A DNA stretch of 50,782 bases from JAJFTV01 sp964532655 (GCA_964532655.1 CAZHMZ010000007.1:1-50782); one strand, 5' to 3'. Counted from the first letter of the stretch, positions 31,946 to 40,243 are shown. The notes: generated from the sequence alone by a model not told the origin. Translations and numbers: made by a program.

Positions 31946-32827
31946 ATGGATGAAATGGTTCAAGCGCAGTTGACATCGATCGATAAAAATGACTTCCAAC
32001 AGGTCTGGGAGGTTGTCTCAACCCAGTTGCGTCTTGAGATGTCAAAACCCCTGTTTGAGGCCTACATACAACCACTGAAGGCGCGTGGTTACCAAAATGA
32101 AGTCTTTACCCTGACTGCCAATAATGCTTTCATGCGCGATTGGGTGGAAAGCCGGCTGAAGATACCCATCACCCGGCAGTTGGAGGGATTGCTCAACCGG
32201 CGTGTGACCCTTAACCTGGAACTGGCTTCTGATTCCTCTGCCGGAGCGTCGGGTACGCAGAGTCTGCCGTTTATTGCCCCGCAGGATCCCGCCGAGACCA
32301 GCGTCGCCGAGCCAGGCGGCACTGAATCAATACCGCCGGAGGGAAAAGGAAAAATCAGCGCCCGCAAGATGGCCCTGCAGCGCGCCTACGGCAGTAAACG
32401 TGCGGCTGTCATCCAACCCGAACGCTCTCTGATGATCACCCAGTACTTTTTCTCCAACTGGCTGCCGCTGATCGGTCATTCGGCCATGGCGGTGATTCTG
32501 GCAGCCCGTTCGATGTGCTACTGGAACCCCATCAACGGTGAACTGCGCAACGAAATCGAAACCGAGATGAGCCAATTGGCGGAAAAAGCCGCGGTGAGCG
32601 TGCGCACGGTGAAAAGCGTGCTCAACGATGAGCTGGTGCGCAAGTATTTTCTGCGCTACCGCACCCGCCGCATCATGACCCCCAATGGCGTGCGTACCGC
32701 TGGCATCCTGCTGTTTGTGCGCATGGATGATCCGGTCACCCCGGATGACCAGGTGAGATACTCTTTACCCGAAGATGAATTCTGGTATGCCCCCGAATAC
32801 GGGGATGCCGAGGATGAAGAGGGTTAG
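31946..32827 (+). CDS. DnaA N-terminal domain fused to winged helix: replication initiator-like
   Basis: Protein of 293 residues. Residues 17-92 match DnaA domain I (FQQVWEVVSTQLRLEMSKPL, then FTLTANNAFMRDWVESRL and LLNRRVTLNLEL), the part of DnaA that contacts DnaB helicase. A disordered Ser/Pro/Glu linker (95-138) follows. Residues 160-262 form a winged-helix-type domain (MITQYFFSNWLPLIG, then MSQLAEKAAVSVRTVKSVL) like those of plasmid and phage initiators. The tail (276-293) is acidic. The AAA+ and DnaA-box-binding domains of DnaA are absent, so it should bind a different origin sequence and recruit helicase through domain I. The first of two nearby ATGs was used; no strong RBS is visible. 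Context with par genes and iterons supports a replication role. Confidence 0.82.
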   Translation: MDEMVQAQLTSIDKNDFQQVWEVVSTQLRLEMSKPLFEAYIQPLKARGYQNEVFTLTANNAFMRDWVESRLKIPITRQLEGLLNRRVTLNLELASDSSAGASGTQSLPFIAPQDPAETSVAEPGGTESIPPEGKGKISARKMALQRAYGSKRAAVIQPERSLMITQYFFSNWLPLIGHSAMAVILAARSMCYWNPINGELRNEIETEMSQLAEKAAVSVRTVKSVLNDELVRKYFLRYRTRRIMTPNGVRTAGILLFVRMDDPVTPDDQVRYSLPEDEFWYAPEYGDAEDEEG

Positions 32828-32894
32828 GCGTCGAGAACCCTGAACAGGAAAATGGAACCCTGGTTTGTAGTTCCTCACCCTGTCCAATTACCGG

Positions 32895-32999
32895 TTTGTT
32901 TGGATATCATCTTTACATTGGGGGAACGGGCTGGCGCAATGTGCGATCCGTGTGGAAGCGCACCTGTGCAGCCGAATCTCCTCTCGATATTCAAACAAA
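32895..32999. repeat. Long-spaced inverted repeat with inner hairpin
   Basis: TTTGTTTGGATATC (32895-32908) and GATATTCAAACAAA (32986-32999) match at 13 of 14 positions. Between them GTGCG/CGCAC forms an inner stem. It lies between the initiator-like gene and the reductase gene and could be the right edge of the island, a small MITE, or an RNA element. Confidence 0.5.
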
Positions 33000-33050
33000 T
33001 TTAGTGCACCTGCCGGTCAACGGCGGGCAGACGAAAGGACAGGGGATATT

Positions 33051-33662
33051 ATGGGTGAACTAACGCTCAGTGCATTCTTGACACTGGATGGGGTGATGCA
33101 GGCGCCTGGGGGACCGGGCGAAGATACCAGCGGCGGTTTCCGGTATGGTGGTTGGACAGCTTCCTTTTTCGATGACCATGCTGGTCAGATCATGGTGGAG
33201 ACCTTTTCAAAAGTGGACGCCTTTCTGTTGGGCCGCAAGACCTATGATATTTTTGCCGGTTACTGGCCTAAAGTCACCGATCCAAATGATCCGATTGCCG
33301 TCAAATTGAATTCGCTGCCAAAGCATGTTGCCTCACGTACACGAACGCAATTTGACTGGAATAACTCGCAACATGTTGGGGATGTGGTCAGGGAGGTTCC
33401 GCTGCTCAAGCAGCGTTACAATGGTGAAATCCAGGTTCACGGAAGCAGCGACCTGCTTCAAACGCTCATCGAGCATGGATTCATCGATGAGTACCGCCTG
33501 CTGGTTTTTCCGGTGGTGGTTGGGGCCGGAAAGCGGCTGTTCGGATCCGGAACGGTGCCGGCGGCGTTGAAACTGGTCAAATCCAGCACCACCCCTTCCG
33601 GCGTGGTGATCAGCGTGTATCGCCCGGCCGGTGAAATCATCACCGGAACGGTTGGGGAGTAA
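33051..33662 (+). CDS. RibD C-terminal / dihydrofolate reductase-fold protein
   Basis: NADPH-binding reductase-fold protein of 203 residues (RibD_C family), a broad group with mostly unknown substrates. The motifs are TLSAFLTLDGVMQAPGG at the start, LLGRKTYDIFAGYWP (about 61-75), VHGSSDLLQTLIEHGFIDEY (about 130-150) and VVGAGKRLFGSG (about 158-169). The frame extends to 32952, but the ATG at 33051 with AGGGG upstream starts at the usual family N-terminus. It is 33 bases ahead of an ADP-ribosylglycohydrolase gene and may be cotranscribed. Not a true DHFR or RibD; physiological role unknown. Confidence 0.88.
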   Translation: MGELTLSAFLTLDGVMQAPGGPGEDTSGGFRYGGWTASFFDDHAGQIMVETFSKVDAFLLGRKTYDIFAGYWPKVTDPNDPIAVKLNSLPKHVASRTRTQFDWNNSQHVGDVVREVPLLKQRYNGEIQVHGSSDLLQTLIEHGFIDEYRLLVFPVVVGAGKRLFGSGTVPAALKLVKSSTTPSGVVISVYRPAGEIITGTVGE

Positions 33663-33695
33663 ACCTCATAATTTTGTGTTCAGAAAGGAAAAATA

Positions 33696-34469
33696 ATGTA
33701 CGGGGCCATCGCAGGTGACATGATAGGATCGATTTATGAATTCCACCCGATCAAGGATGAAAATTTTCCCTTGTGGAACACTCGCTGCTTTTTTACCGAT
33801 GATACCGTGCTCACGGCGGCGGTGGCGTGCGCGATCATGACGGATGGCGATTATGCCTGTGCCATCCGCCAGTTTGCACTGCGTTACCCGCACGCGGGGT
33901 ACGGCGGGTTTTTCAAGCGGTGGATACATTCCGATGAGATGGGGCCGTACAACAGTTTTGGTAACGGATCAGCCATGCGTGTAAGCCCAGTGGGGTGGGC
34001 GTTTGATACCGAGGTGGATGTGCTGCTCGAGGCTGAACGCAGCGCCGCGGTGACGCACAATCACCCGGAGGGAATCAAAGGCGCGCAATCGGTCGCGCTG
34101 GCGATTCTCCGCGCCAGGCAGGGGGTTGGCAAAGAGGATATCCGCAAAGAGATGACGGAACGGTTTGGATACAATCTGAGCCGCACACTGGCAGAAATAC
34201 GGCCGGGATACCGCTTTGATGAAACCTGCCAGGGCAGTGTGCCCGAGGCGTTGACAGCTTTCTTTGAATCCAACAGCCTGGAAGACGCCATCCGCAAGGC
34301 GATTTCGCTGGGCGGAGATGCCGATACGCTGGCGTGCATCACCGGCGGGCTGGCCGAGGCGTATTACGGACCGCTCACCCCGGAGATGCTTTCCGGGGTG
34401 AAGCAGCGTCTTTCACCGGACCTTTTACGGGTGATGGAAGAGTTTTACCAGAAATATTCACCCCAATAA
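33696..34469 (+). CDS. ADP-ribosylglycohydrolase family protein
   Basis: DraG-type hydrolase of 257 residues that removes ADP-ribose from proteins or other acceptors with a di-magnesium centre. The metal and substrate motifs are present: GAIAGDMIGSIYE at the N-terminus, FFTDDTVLT (about 31-39), NGSAMRVSPVG (about 89-99), HNHPEGIKGAQ (about 118-128) and the C-terminal GGDADTLACITGGLAEA. AAAGGA precedes the ATG. No ADP-ribosyltransferase gene is nearby, so the target is unknown. It is adjacent to a RibD-C reductase gene. Confidence 0.92.
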   Translation: MYGAIAGDMIGSIYEFHPIKDENFPLWNTRCFFTDDTVLTAAVACAIMTDGDYACAIRQFALRYPHAGYGGFFKRWIHSDEMGPYNSFGNGSAMRVSPVGWAFDTEVDVLLEAERSAAVTHNHPEGIKGAQSVALAILRARQGVGKEDIRKEMTERFGYNLSRTLAEIRPGYRFDETCQGSVPEALTAFFESNSLEDAIRKAISLGGDADTLACITGGLAEAYYGPLTPEMLSGVKQRLSPDLLRVMEEFYQKYSPQ

Positions 34470-34516
34470 ATTCTTCCAATAACCGTTTTTGGATGAAATA
34501 ACCACCGGTGTTTTGG

Positions 34517-35758
34517 CTAGAATTTAACCAAAAAGGCAGTGAAATACATGATCGCCAGGCCGGCCACAAAGCCGGCCAGGTTGAGCCACGACACCATCTG
34601 GGTATTCTCGCGCTCGGCGCTACGCTTGAGCAGACCGGTCACTTCGACCACCACCTGCCAGATGGCGCCCAATCCGATTCCCAGAAAGATGGTGCCCAGC
34701 AGCGGTGAGAAGGCAAATCCGCCGATCCAGGCTCCCAATACCGCCGGCGAACCCGCCAGCAGCGCCAGCCCGGCAAAGGTGAGCAGCGTGGGAGCCGGCT
34801 GCGGTTCCTCACCGCTTCGTTTGGAGGGCACCATGGGGGCCGCAATGCCGATCCCCTCGGTGATATTGTGCAGGATAAACCCGATCACCAGGAAGGAGCC
34901 CAAAGCTGCATTTCCCAGGGCAAACGCCGCCCCGACCGATAAGCCCTCGCCAAAGTTATGCAGGCCGATCGATAAGGCAATCAGACCGGCTAAAAAGATG
35001 CCTTTGGCGCGCACCGGCTCGGCACCGGCTTTGCTGCGCGTCTTCATAGCACTGACCGCCATTATGGCCAGCCAGGTGAGCAGCGCCGCAAACAGCGCCA
35101 ACGGCACCCCCTGAAAAACCCCCGCCAGCTCAGCGCTCAGATCCAGAATCTCCAAAAAGGTATCGATCAACAGGAATACCAGCAGCCCCACCGTGAGCGC
35201 CAGTAAAAATCCCATCCACTTACGCCCCATGCGCTTCATGGCCGGGTACCACAGCAATCCCAGCGTAACCGGTATCACACCCACGTAGATCCCCAGCAGC
35301 CCATAACCGGCGAATTCACGCGCCCCAGGCCGCGGGGTGAGTGTGGCAACGGCTACCTCGCCCTCAAAGGTCAGACCCGTGTTGGTCATCAACACAATCC
35401 GGTGGGTCTCATTTTGGATCCACTTGTACGGGATGAAAATGGTAGTGCGCCGCAGGCGGGGCAGCTCACCGGGCGGATCCTGGGTGAACTGCCAGTAGGC
35501 GTCATCCACCATCACCTGGGCAATGGCGAGCGGTTTCGGGCTGGTGTTCATCACCTGCATCTCAAACCCGTTCTCCAGCACCTTGATGCGTTCGATGGAG
35601 ATATTTTCAATGGGCGGCAGATTGCCGGTGAACAGAGCCAGCGGGTTGATCACGGTGAACAGATACAGCATGATCAGCATGATTAAAAATGGCAACACAC
35701 CGGTCAGCCAGCCGGGCATCCGGATGGATGCAGATCTAGTTTCTTTTTCTGCGTGCAT
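34517..35758 (-). CDS. ZIP-family metal transporter with extracytoplasmic N-terminal domain
   Basis: Divalent metal transporter of 413 residues. Eight TM segments from about 150 on carry the ZIP metal-binding helices LSIGLHNFGEGLSVGAAF (about 265-282) and LHNITEGIGIAAP (about 298-310). Unusually, the first 145 residues form one TM (20-40) and a beta-rich extracytoplasmic domain (NISIERIKVLENGFEMQVMN, then VMVDDAYWQFTQDP) before the ZIP core. It is 8 bases downstream of a multicopper oxidase gene and in one operon with a DtxR-family regulator. Likely metals are Mn, Fe or Zn; the external domain may accept metal from the oxidase, which is inference. Confidence 0.9.
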   Translation of the reverse strand: MHAEKETRSASIRMPGWLTGVLPFLIMLIMLYLFTVINPLALFTGNLPPIENISIERIKVLENGFEMQVMNTSPKPLAIAQVMVDDAYWQFTQDPPGELPRLRRTTIFIPYKWIQNETHRIVLMTNTGLTFEGEVAVATLTPRPGAREFAGYGLLGIYVGVIPVTLGLLWYPAMKRMGRKWMGFLLALTVGLLVFLLIDTFLEILDLSAELAGVFQGVPLALFAALLTWLAIMAVSAMKTRSKAGAEPVRAKGIFLAGLIALSIGLHNFGEGLSVGAAFALGNAALGSFLVIGFILHNITEGIGIAAPMVPSKRSGEEPQPAPTLLTFAGLALLAGSPAVLGAWIGGFAFSPLLGTIFLGIGLGAIWQVVVEVTGLLKRSAERENTQMVSWLNLAGFVAGLAIMYFTAFLVKF

Positions 35759-35766
35759 ACAACCCC

Positions 35767-36807
35767 CTAAACCGCTTCAAAAACGCCGGTCCAGCCTAAC
35801 TCGCTGAACTCGCCCTGATGAGCGTGAAACATATATTTGCCGGGTTCATCCAGCGTAAATTCCAGCACTGCCCGCTCGCCCTGACCCATCAGCACCGTAT
35901 CGGTCAGCTCATACTGATCCAGGTTGGTGCCGGTGCGGTACAGCCTGAACATGCTGGCATGCAGGTGGAAAGAATTGATCAGATCGAACTCGGTCATATT
36001 GGAAAGATAAATGCGAATCAGCTCACCCACCGGCACGTGCAGCGGATGGCGCATAAAGTGAAAAGCTACCGTGTTCACCGCGTACACCTCATTGGCATTG
36101 TCAAAATTGGTGTCGAAGGCGTTCATCACCATCACCAGTTCATGAGCCGGTTCGCGACCCTGTGGCGGATCGATGATAAGAGTGCCGTACAGACCCTTGT
36201 GAATGTGTTTCTTCAGCGACATGACATGGCAATGATAGGGATGGACCCCAAATGGACGGGCTTTGAATTCATAAACAAATGATTCATCCGGCTGAATGAT
36301 CGGCTCGATGCCGTCCATGCTGGGAGGGTGAAACCCGTGGAAGTGAATGGTGTGCGGGTGCGAACTGGTGTTATGGAAATTGAACCGCAGCAGATCGCCT
36401 TCACTGCAGCGGAAGGTGGGACCGGGCACCTGCCCGTTGTACGACCAGGCCGGGAAGTAAACACCCGGGGCAATCTCGATTTCTTTTTCGATGACAGACA
36501 CATCCCACTCACGCAGGGTGCCGCCGTCCGGTGCGACTGAGGTGCGCCCGGTATCAAAGAAGGTGGTGAAATCAGTCGGGTCAAACTGGCTGAGATCCAC
36601 ATCGCCCATGGTACCACTGTTATCCCCATGCACCATTCCGTTGTGGCCGGAAGGGGCGGGTTCCGGAATCAGGCTGCCGGATGAGGCAGCCGCGTGGGTC
36701 ATTTTTTGCCCTGCCGCCAGAACACCTACCGCGCCGGCAGCCAGTCCCAGTTTGAGCACATCCCGGCGGCTTAATTCATTGTTCTTTTTCATATTCTTTT
36801 CTTTCAT
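35767..36807 (-). CDS. Two-domain multicopper oxidase, Tat-exported
   Basis: Exported cupredoxin oxidase of about 346 residues. The N-terminus has a Tat motif (SRRDVLKLGL) and hydrophobic stretch. Domain 1 carries HTIHFHG and HPYHCHVMSLKKHIHKG, the His-Cys-His of a type 1 copper; domain 2 carries NSFHLHA and YMFHAHQGEF, where Ala replaces the Cys of HCH, so domain 2 has no type 1 site. This fits two-domain laccase or nitrite-reductase-like enzymes. Three in-frame ATGs (36813, 36807, 36792) are possible; 36807 has GGAG at 7 bases and was chosen. It overlaps the end of the DtxR-family gene. Placement with a ZIP transporter suggests oxidation of Mn(II), Fe(II) or Cu(I). Confidence 0.9.
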   Translation of the reverse strand: MKEKNMKKNNELSRRDVLKLGLAAGAVGVLAAGQKMTHAAASSGSLIPEPAPSGHNGMVHGDNSGTMGDVDLSQFDPTDFTTFFDTGRTSVAPDGGTLREWDVSVIEKEIEIAPGVYFPAWSYNGQVPGPTFRCSEGDLLRFNFHNTSSHPHTIHFHGFHPPSMDGIEPIIQPDESFVYEFKARPFGVHPYHCHVMSLKKHIHKGLYGTLIIDPPQGREPAHELVMVMNAFDTNFDNANEVYAVNTVAFHFMRHPLHVPVGELIRIYLSNMTEFDLINSFHLHASMFRLYRTGTNLDQYELTDTVLMGQGERAVLEFTLDEPGKYMFHAHQGEFSELGWTGVFEAV

Positions 36808-37513
36808 CGTCATGCTCCAGCAGGGCGGGCATCACCAGCAATCTTTCAGCTACCTCACGCCCTACTGTCTGCGTCGTTTGATTTCCATCCAGCAGGCGCA
36901 CCGAAACCGGGCCGTTGAACGGGGCGATGGATAGCACTTCCATTCTGGCCATAAGCACCAGACCTAAATCGGTCAGATAACGCAGCAAATCAGGCTGCTG
37001 TGCGGTCACCCGCCGGATCTGAACCACCTGCCCCACCGCGGCACCGGTCAACGGTTGATAATCCATCTGGAGCAGCAGGCCGTTCCGGTCGGGGATGGGG
37101 TCGCCATGCGGGTCGGTGAGCGGGTTGCCGAGCGCCTGCGCCAGACGTTCTTCCATTTCCTCGGAAATCACATGCTCCAGGCGTTCCGCTTCATCGTGGA
37201 CTTCATCCCAGGTGTACCCCAGCATTTCATGCAGATAGCACTCCACCAGGCGGTGATGCCGGATCACTTCAAGCGCCAGTTTTTCACCGGCCGGGGCCAG
37301 CTTGACCCCGCCGTATTTTTCGTAATTGACCAGTTGCGGCTCAGCGGCGGCAAACCGTTTGAGCATACCGGTGACGGATGCATCTGAAATACCCAGATGA
37401 GAGGCGATGCTGGAGGTGGATACCCACGCGCCTTCCTGACGTTCCTGAATCAGGTATATGGCTTTCAGATAATCTTCTACTGTTTGTGATTTCATCCCCT
37501 TTTTGATCCTCAT
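36776..37513 (-). CDS. DtxR/MntR-family metal-dependent regulator
   Basis: Metal-dependent repressor of 245 residues. The winged helix is at about 8-75 (TVEDYLKAIYLIQERQEGAW, then SIASHLGISDASVTGMLKRF), the metal-binding dimerisation domain at 80-150 (RHHRLVECYLHEMLGYTWDE, then HDEAERLEHVISEEMEERL), and an FeoA/SH3-like C-terminal domain follows to about 228. An alternative ATG at 37495 would remove six residues. Its 3' end overlaps the oxidase start, so it heads a regulator-oxidase-transporter operon. A dyad of ATGATTT and AAATCAT arms lies just upstream and probably mediates autoregulation. Confidence 0.92.
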   Translation of the reverse strand: MRIKKGMKSQTVEDYLKAIYLIQERQEGAWVSTSSIASHLGISDASVTGMLKRFAAAEPQLVNYEKYGGVKLAPAGEKLALEVIRHHRLVECYLHEMLGYTWDEVHDEAERLEHVISEEMEERLAQALGNPLTDPHGDPIPDRNGLLLQMDYQPLTGAAVGQVVQIRRVTAQQPDLLRYLTDLGLVLMARMEVLSIAPFNGPVSVRLLDGNQTTQTVGREVAERLLVMPALLEHDDERKEYEKEQ

Positions 37514-37520
37514 CCAATAT

Positions 37521-37546
37521 ATGATTTTTAGGATAAACTAAATCAT
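37521..37546 (-). promoter_or_regulatory. DtxR-type operator candidate
   Basis: ATGATTT (37521-37527) and AAATCAT (37540-37546) are perfect 7-base arms; inside, TTTAG-N6-CTAAA (37527-37542) resembles DtxR/IdeR and MntR sites. It lies between a TATGAT-like -10 (minus strand, near 37545-37550) and the regulator start. Confidence 0.55.
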
Positions 37547-37650
37547 ATTTTATTGTAACCAAAGAAAAGGGTCTGACTACTCATTATCAAAACTATTATC
37601 CATTTTTAATCTATCGGTCAGATTGATAAGCCGGTTACCAGATACAAAAA

Positions 37651-37681
37651 AGTCCAATGGCGGCTGAACCGTCATTGGACT
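37651..37681 (-). terminator. Terminator of the small membrane protein gene
   Basis: AGTCCAATG and CATTGGACT pair, with inner CGG/CCG. On the minus strand TTTTTTGTAT follows. Confidence 0.85.
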
Positions 37682-37728
37682 GCCTTCCCTGAGTTGAATG
37701 TGTCAGGTTATCACATGCTCAGGTATTG

Positions 37729-37953
37729 CTAAAAAAGGCTGCGCATCATTAACATAAACCCAAAGATAATGAACGGGATCCCGACGATGGCGCCCACCAC
37801 CGTGATGGTCAACACCACGCCGGCGATCATCAGCACCAGGCCCAGAATCGCACCAACCAGCCGTCCGGTTACAGCAATAATACCGACCACCAGCTTCCAG
37901 ATGGCCCAGAACGGCCACAAAAACCACACGACACCTTTTTGTTGATTTGTCAT
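37729..37953 (-). CDS. Small two-TM membrane protein
   Basis: Protein of 74 residues, easily missed because its frame stays open far upstream. The ATG at 37953 has GAGGTGAGGG directly before it. After MTNQQKGVVWF comes a Trp-rich amphipathic start (LWPFWAIWKL), then two hydrophobic helices (about 22-46 and 50-70) joined by a short turn; the sequence LVLMIAGVVLTITVVGAIVG is typical of small inner-membrane proteins. No defined family or function recognised. It has its own terminator and lies divergent from the molybdoenzyme gene. Confidence 0.8.
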   Translation of the reverse strand: MTNQQKGVVWFLWPFWAIWKLVVGIIAVTGRLVGAILGLVLMIAGVVLTITVVGAIVGIPFIIFGFMLMMRSLF

Positions 37954-38067
37954 ACCCTCACCTCTATCCATATGTACGCAGAGCCTGACAGGAAGTTGTA
38001 CAGACGGCACAGGGGTGCAGAATCCTGTATAATGTTGCCGGGAAAATACCAGATTAAACGAGAGACA

Positions 38068-40176
38068 ATGATCGAACATATTCCTGTCACTTGCAGCAAA
38101 GACTGTTCCGGCGGGTGTACCCTGCTGGCGCATGTAGAGGACGGTGTTCTCAAACGGATCACCTCCAACAGCGATGTGGAGGGCGGTACCCTGCTGGCCC
38201 AGAGCGGATGCGTGAACGGATTTCAAATGCCACGGATCGTGTATCATCCGGACCGCATTACCCGCCCGCTGATACGGACTGGTAGGCGGGGGAGCGGCGA
38301 GTTCAGAGAAGCGGCCTGGGATGAGGCGCTGGATTTTTCCGCCGAAGGTTTGCTGAAGATCAAAAAACAGCATGGCCCCCAGGCGGTGCTCAACCTGATG
38401 GGCACGGGTTCGGTTAACGGCGCCTTGCACAACACCTATATTCTGCCGCGGCGTTTTTTCAGCCTGTTCGGCGGTTTTACCGGTTTTCACAGCAGCTACT
38501 CCTCCGGTGCATCCAGCTTTGTGGTGCCGTATGTGCTGGGAGAGCGTCTGCGTTCGGGCATCGACCCGGCTACCATTTTGCATTCCAAATTGATCGTTCT
38601 GTGGGGCGCCAACATGCTGGATACCCACCAGGGCAGCGAAATGGGACCGCGGCTGCGGCAGGTCCGCCGCGAGGGCATCCCCATCATTTCCATTGAACCG
38701 CGCCGCTCCAACACGGTGCGCCAACTGGATGGTGAGTGGATCCCCTGCAAACCGGGCACCGATACCGCGCTCATGCAGGCTGTATTGTTTGTGCTCCTGG
38801 AGGAAAACCGGGTGGATTGGGACTTCATCGCCCGCACCAGTACCGGCTTTGACCGCCTGGCGGAGCATGTTTTGGGCAAACTGGACGGTCAGCGCAGGGA
38901 TCCGTACTGGGCGGAGTGCATTTGCGGCACCCCGGCAGATACCATCGCGCAACTGGCGCACCGTCTGGCTGATTTAAGGCCGGCGGCGTTACTGCCCGGA
39001 TACTCCATTCAGCGCACGCTGGGCGGGGAAGAATCCTTCCGCATGCTGATCGCCCTGCAAACGGCTCTGGGGAATGTGGGCCGGGTGGGCGGTTCCAGCG
39101 GAGACCTGAACAATCGACTTCCTAAACCTAAACTGGGGCATCTGCCCATTCCCTCAATCGAGAAGCAGCCCTCCGTGCCGGTGCTGCAGTGGCCGGATGC
39201 GGTGTTGGGAGGCAGGGCGGGCGGATACCCCACTGATCTCCGCGCCATTTACTCCACCGGCGGCAATTATCTCAACCAGGGCAGTGACCTTCACAAGAGC
39301 ATACGCGCATTTGAAGCGGTGGATCTGGCTGTGTGCCATGACCTGTTCCTTACGCCCACCGCGCGCTATTGTGATGTGGTGCTGCCGGTGACCACCTATC
39401 TGGAGCGAAATGATATTGTGGAGCCGGATTCCGGCAATTACCTGACTTTTTCGAGACAGGCCATCGCGCCGGTGGGTGAAGCGCGCAGCGACTACCAGAT
39501 CTTTCTGGCGCTGGCGGAACGGCTGGGTTTTGGACCCGAGTTCAGTGCCGGGAAAAGCGAAGAAGACTGGCTGCGCAGCTTTGTGGCCGAATCGGATGTG
39601 CCGGATTATGAAGAGTTCAAGCGCACCGGTGTGTATCTGGCAGCGGATCAAAACCGGGTAGGCCTGTCCGATTTTGTGTTAGACCCGCAGGCATACCCGC
39701 TGCCCACGCCCTCCGGGAAGATTGAACTGACTTCTGAGAGCTACGAACGCGAAACCGGTTACCCGGCTGTTCCCACCTACCGGGGGCCGGTGACAGATGC
39801 CGAAACCCCGCTGCTGCTGATCACGCCCAAATCACGCTATCGCATCCACTCACAGGGCAGCAATGTGGCCTGGCTGCGCGAGCGCGAGGAGCAGGCGATG
39901 TGGATCAACCCGCTGGACGCGGCGGCATACGGCGTTCGCGATGGCGAACCGGTTCTGGCGGGTAATACGCGCGGCCGGATTCGCATCAAGGCAAAAGTGA
40001 CCGATGACATTATGCCGGGGGTGGTTTGCCTGCTGGAGGGCGTGTACGTGGATCTGGACGCTGACGGGGTGGATACCGCCGGTTCCGCCAATATGCTCAC
40101 TTCCACCGAGGGAACCCGGCCGTCGATGGCAAGTTCAACCAACAGCGTGCCTGTGTGGGTGCGCAGCGAGAAATAG
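38068..40176 (+). CDS. Molybdopterin oxidoreductase, DMSO reductase family, orphan catalytic subunit
   Basis: Mo-bisMGD enzyme of 702 residues. The N-terminal [4Fe-4S] ligands are Cys9, Cys13, Cys17 (CSKDCSGGC) and Cys48 (SGCVNG). The cofactor motifs LIVLWGANMLDTHQG and IYSTGGNYLNQGSD follow, and the C-terminal MoCo-dinucleotide domain begins near 575. The segment GGFTGFHSSYSSGASSF aligns with the region of DmsA that supplies a Ser ligand to Mo. The frame is open back to 37939, but the ATG at 38068 starts at the family N-terminus. There is no Tat signal, and no FeS or membrane subunit or chaperone gene nearby, so it is probably soluble and cytoplasmic. The substrate, an S- or N-oxide or other, is unknown. 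Confidence 0.9.
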   Translation: MIEHIPVTCSKDCSGGCTLLAHVEDGVLKRITSNSDVEGGTLLAQSGCVNGFQMPRIVYHPDRITRPLIRTGRRGSGEFREAAWDEALDFSAEGLLKIKKQHGPQAVLNLMGTGSVNGALHNTYILPRRFFSLFGGFTGFHSSYSSGASSFVVPYVLGERLRSGIDPATILHSKLIVLWGANMLDTHQGSEMGPRLRQVRREGIPIISIEPRRSNTVRQLDGEWIPCKPGTDTALMQAVLFVLLEENRVDWDFIARTSTGFDRLAEHVLGKLDGQRRDPYWAECICGTPADTIAQLAHRLADLRPAALLPGYSIQRTLGGEESFRMLIALQTALGNVGRVGGSSGDLNNRLPKPKLGHLPIPSIEKQPSVPVLQWPDAVLGGRAGGYPTDLRAIYSTGGNYLNQGSDLHKSIRAFEAVDLAVCHDLFLTPTARYCDVVLPVTTYLERNDIVEPDSGNYLTFSRQAIAPVGEARSDYQIFLALAERLGFGPEFSAGKSEEDWLRSFVAESDVPDYEEFKRTGVYLAADQNRVGLSDFVLDPQAYPLPTPSGKIELTSESYERETGYPAVPTYRGPVTDAETPLLLITPKSRYRIHSQGSNVAWLREREEQAMWINPLDAAAYGVRDGEPVLAGNTRGRIRIKAKVTDDIMPGVVCLLEGVYVDLDADGVDTAGSANMLTSTEGTRPSMASSTNSVPVWVRSEK

Positions 40177-40184
40177 ACAGGTGA

Positions 40185-40221
40185 AAAAACCGACCGGTAG
40201 ATAATCTGTCGGTCGGTTTTT
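40185..40221. terminator. Bidirectional terminator between converging genes
   Basis: AAAAACCGACCG and CGGTCGGTTTTT form a perfect 12-bp stem across a 13-base loop. It serves the molybdoenzyme gene and the converging kinase gene. Confidence 0.85.
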
Positions 40222-40243
40222 GTAAAGACAAAAGTGGTCCGTA

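Noticed and set aside
37939..38067. Upstream extension of the molybdoenzyme frame
   Set aside because: The added residues do not resemble the family and overlap the start of the divergent small membrane gene; the ATG at 38068 begins at the FeS motif region.
37954..38961. Long minus-strand frame covering the molybdoenzyme gene
   Set aside because: It is an antisense shadow. Only the last 74 codons (37729-37953) with their own RBS are a gene.
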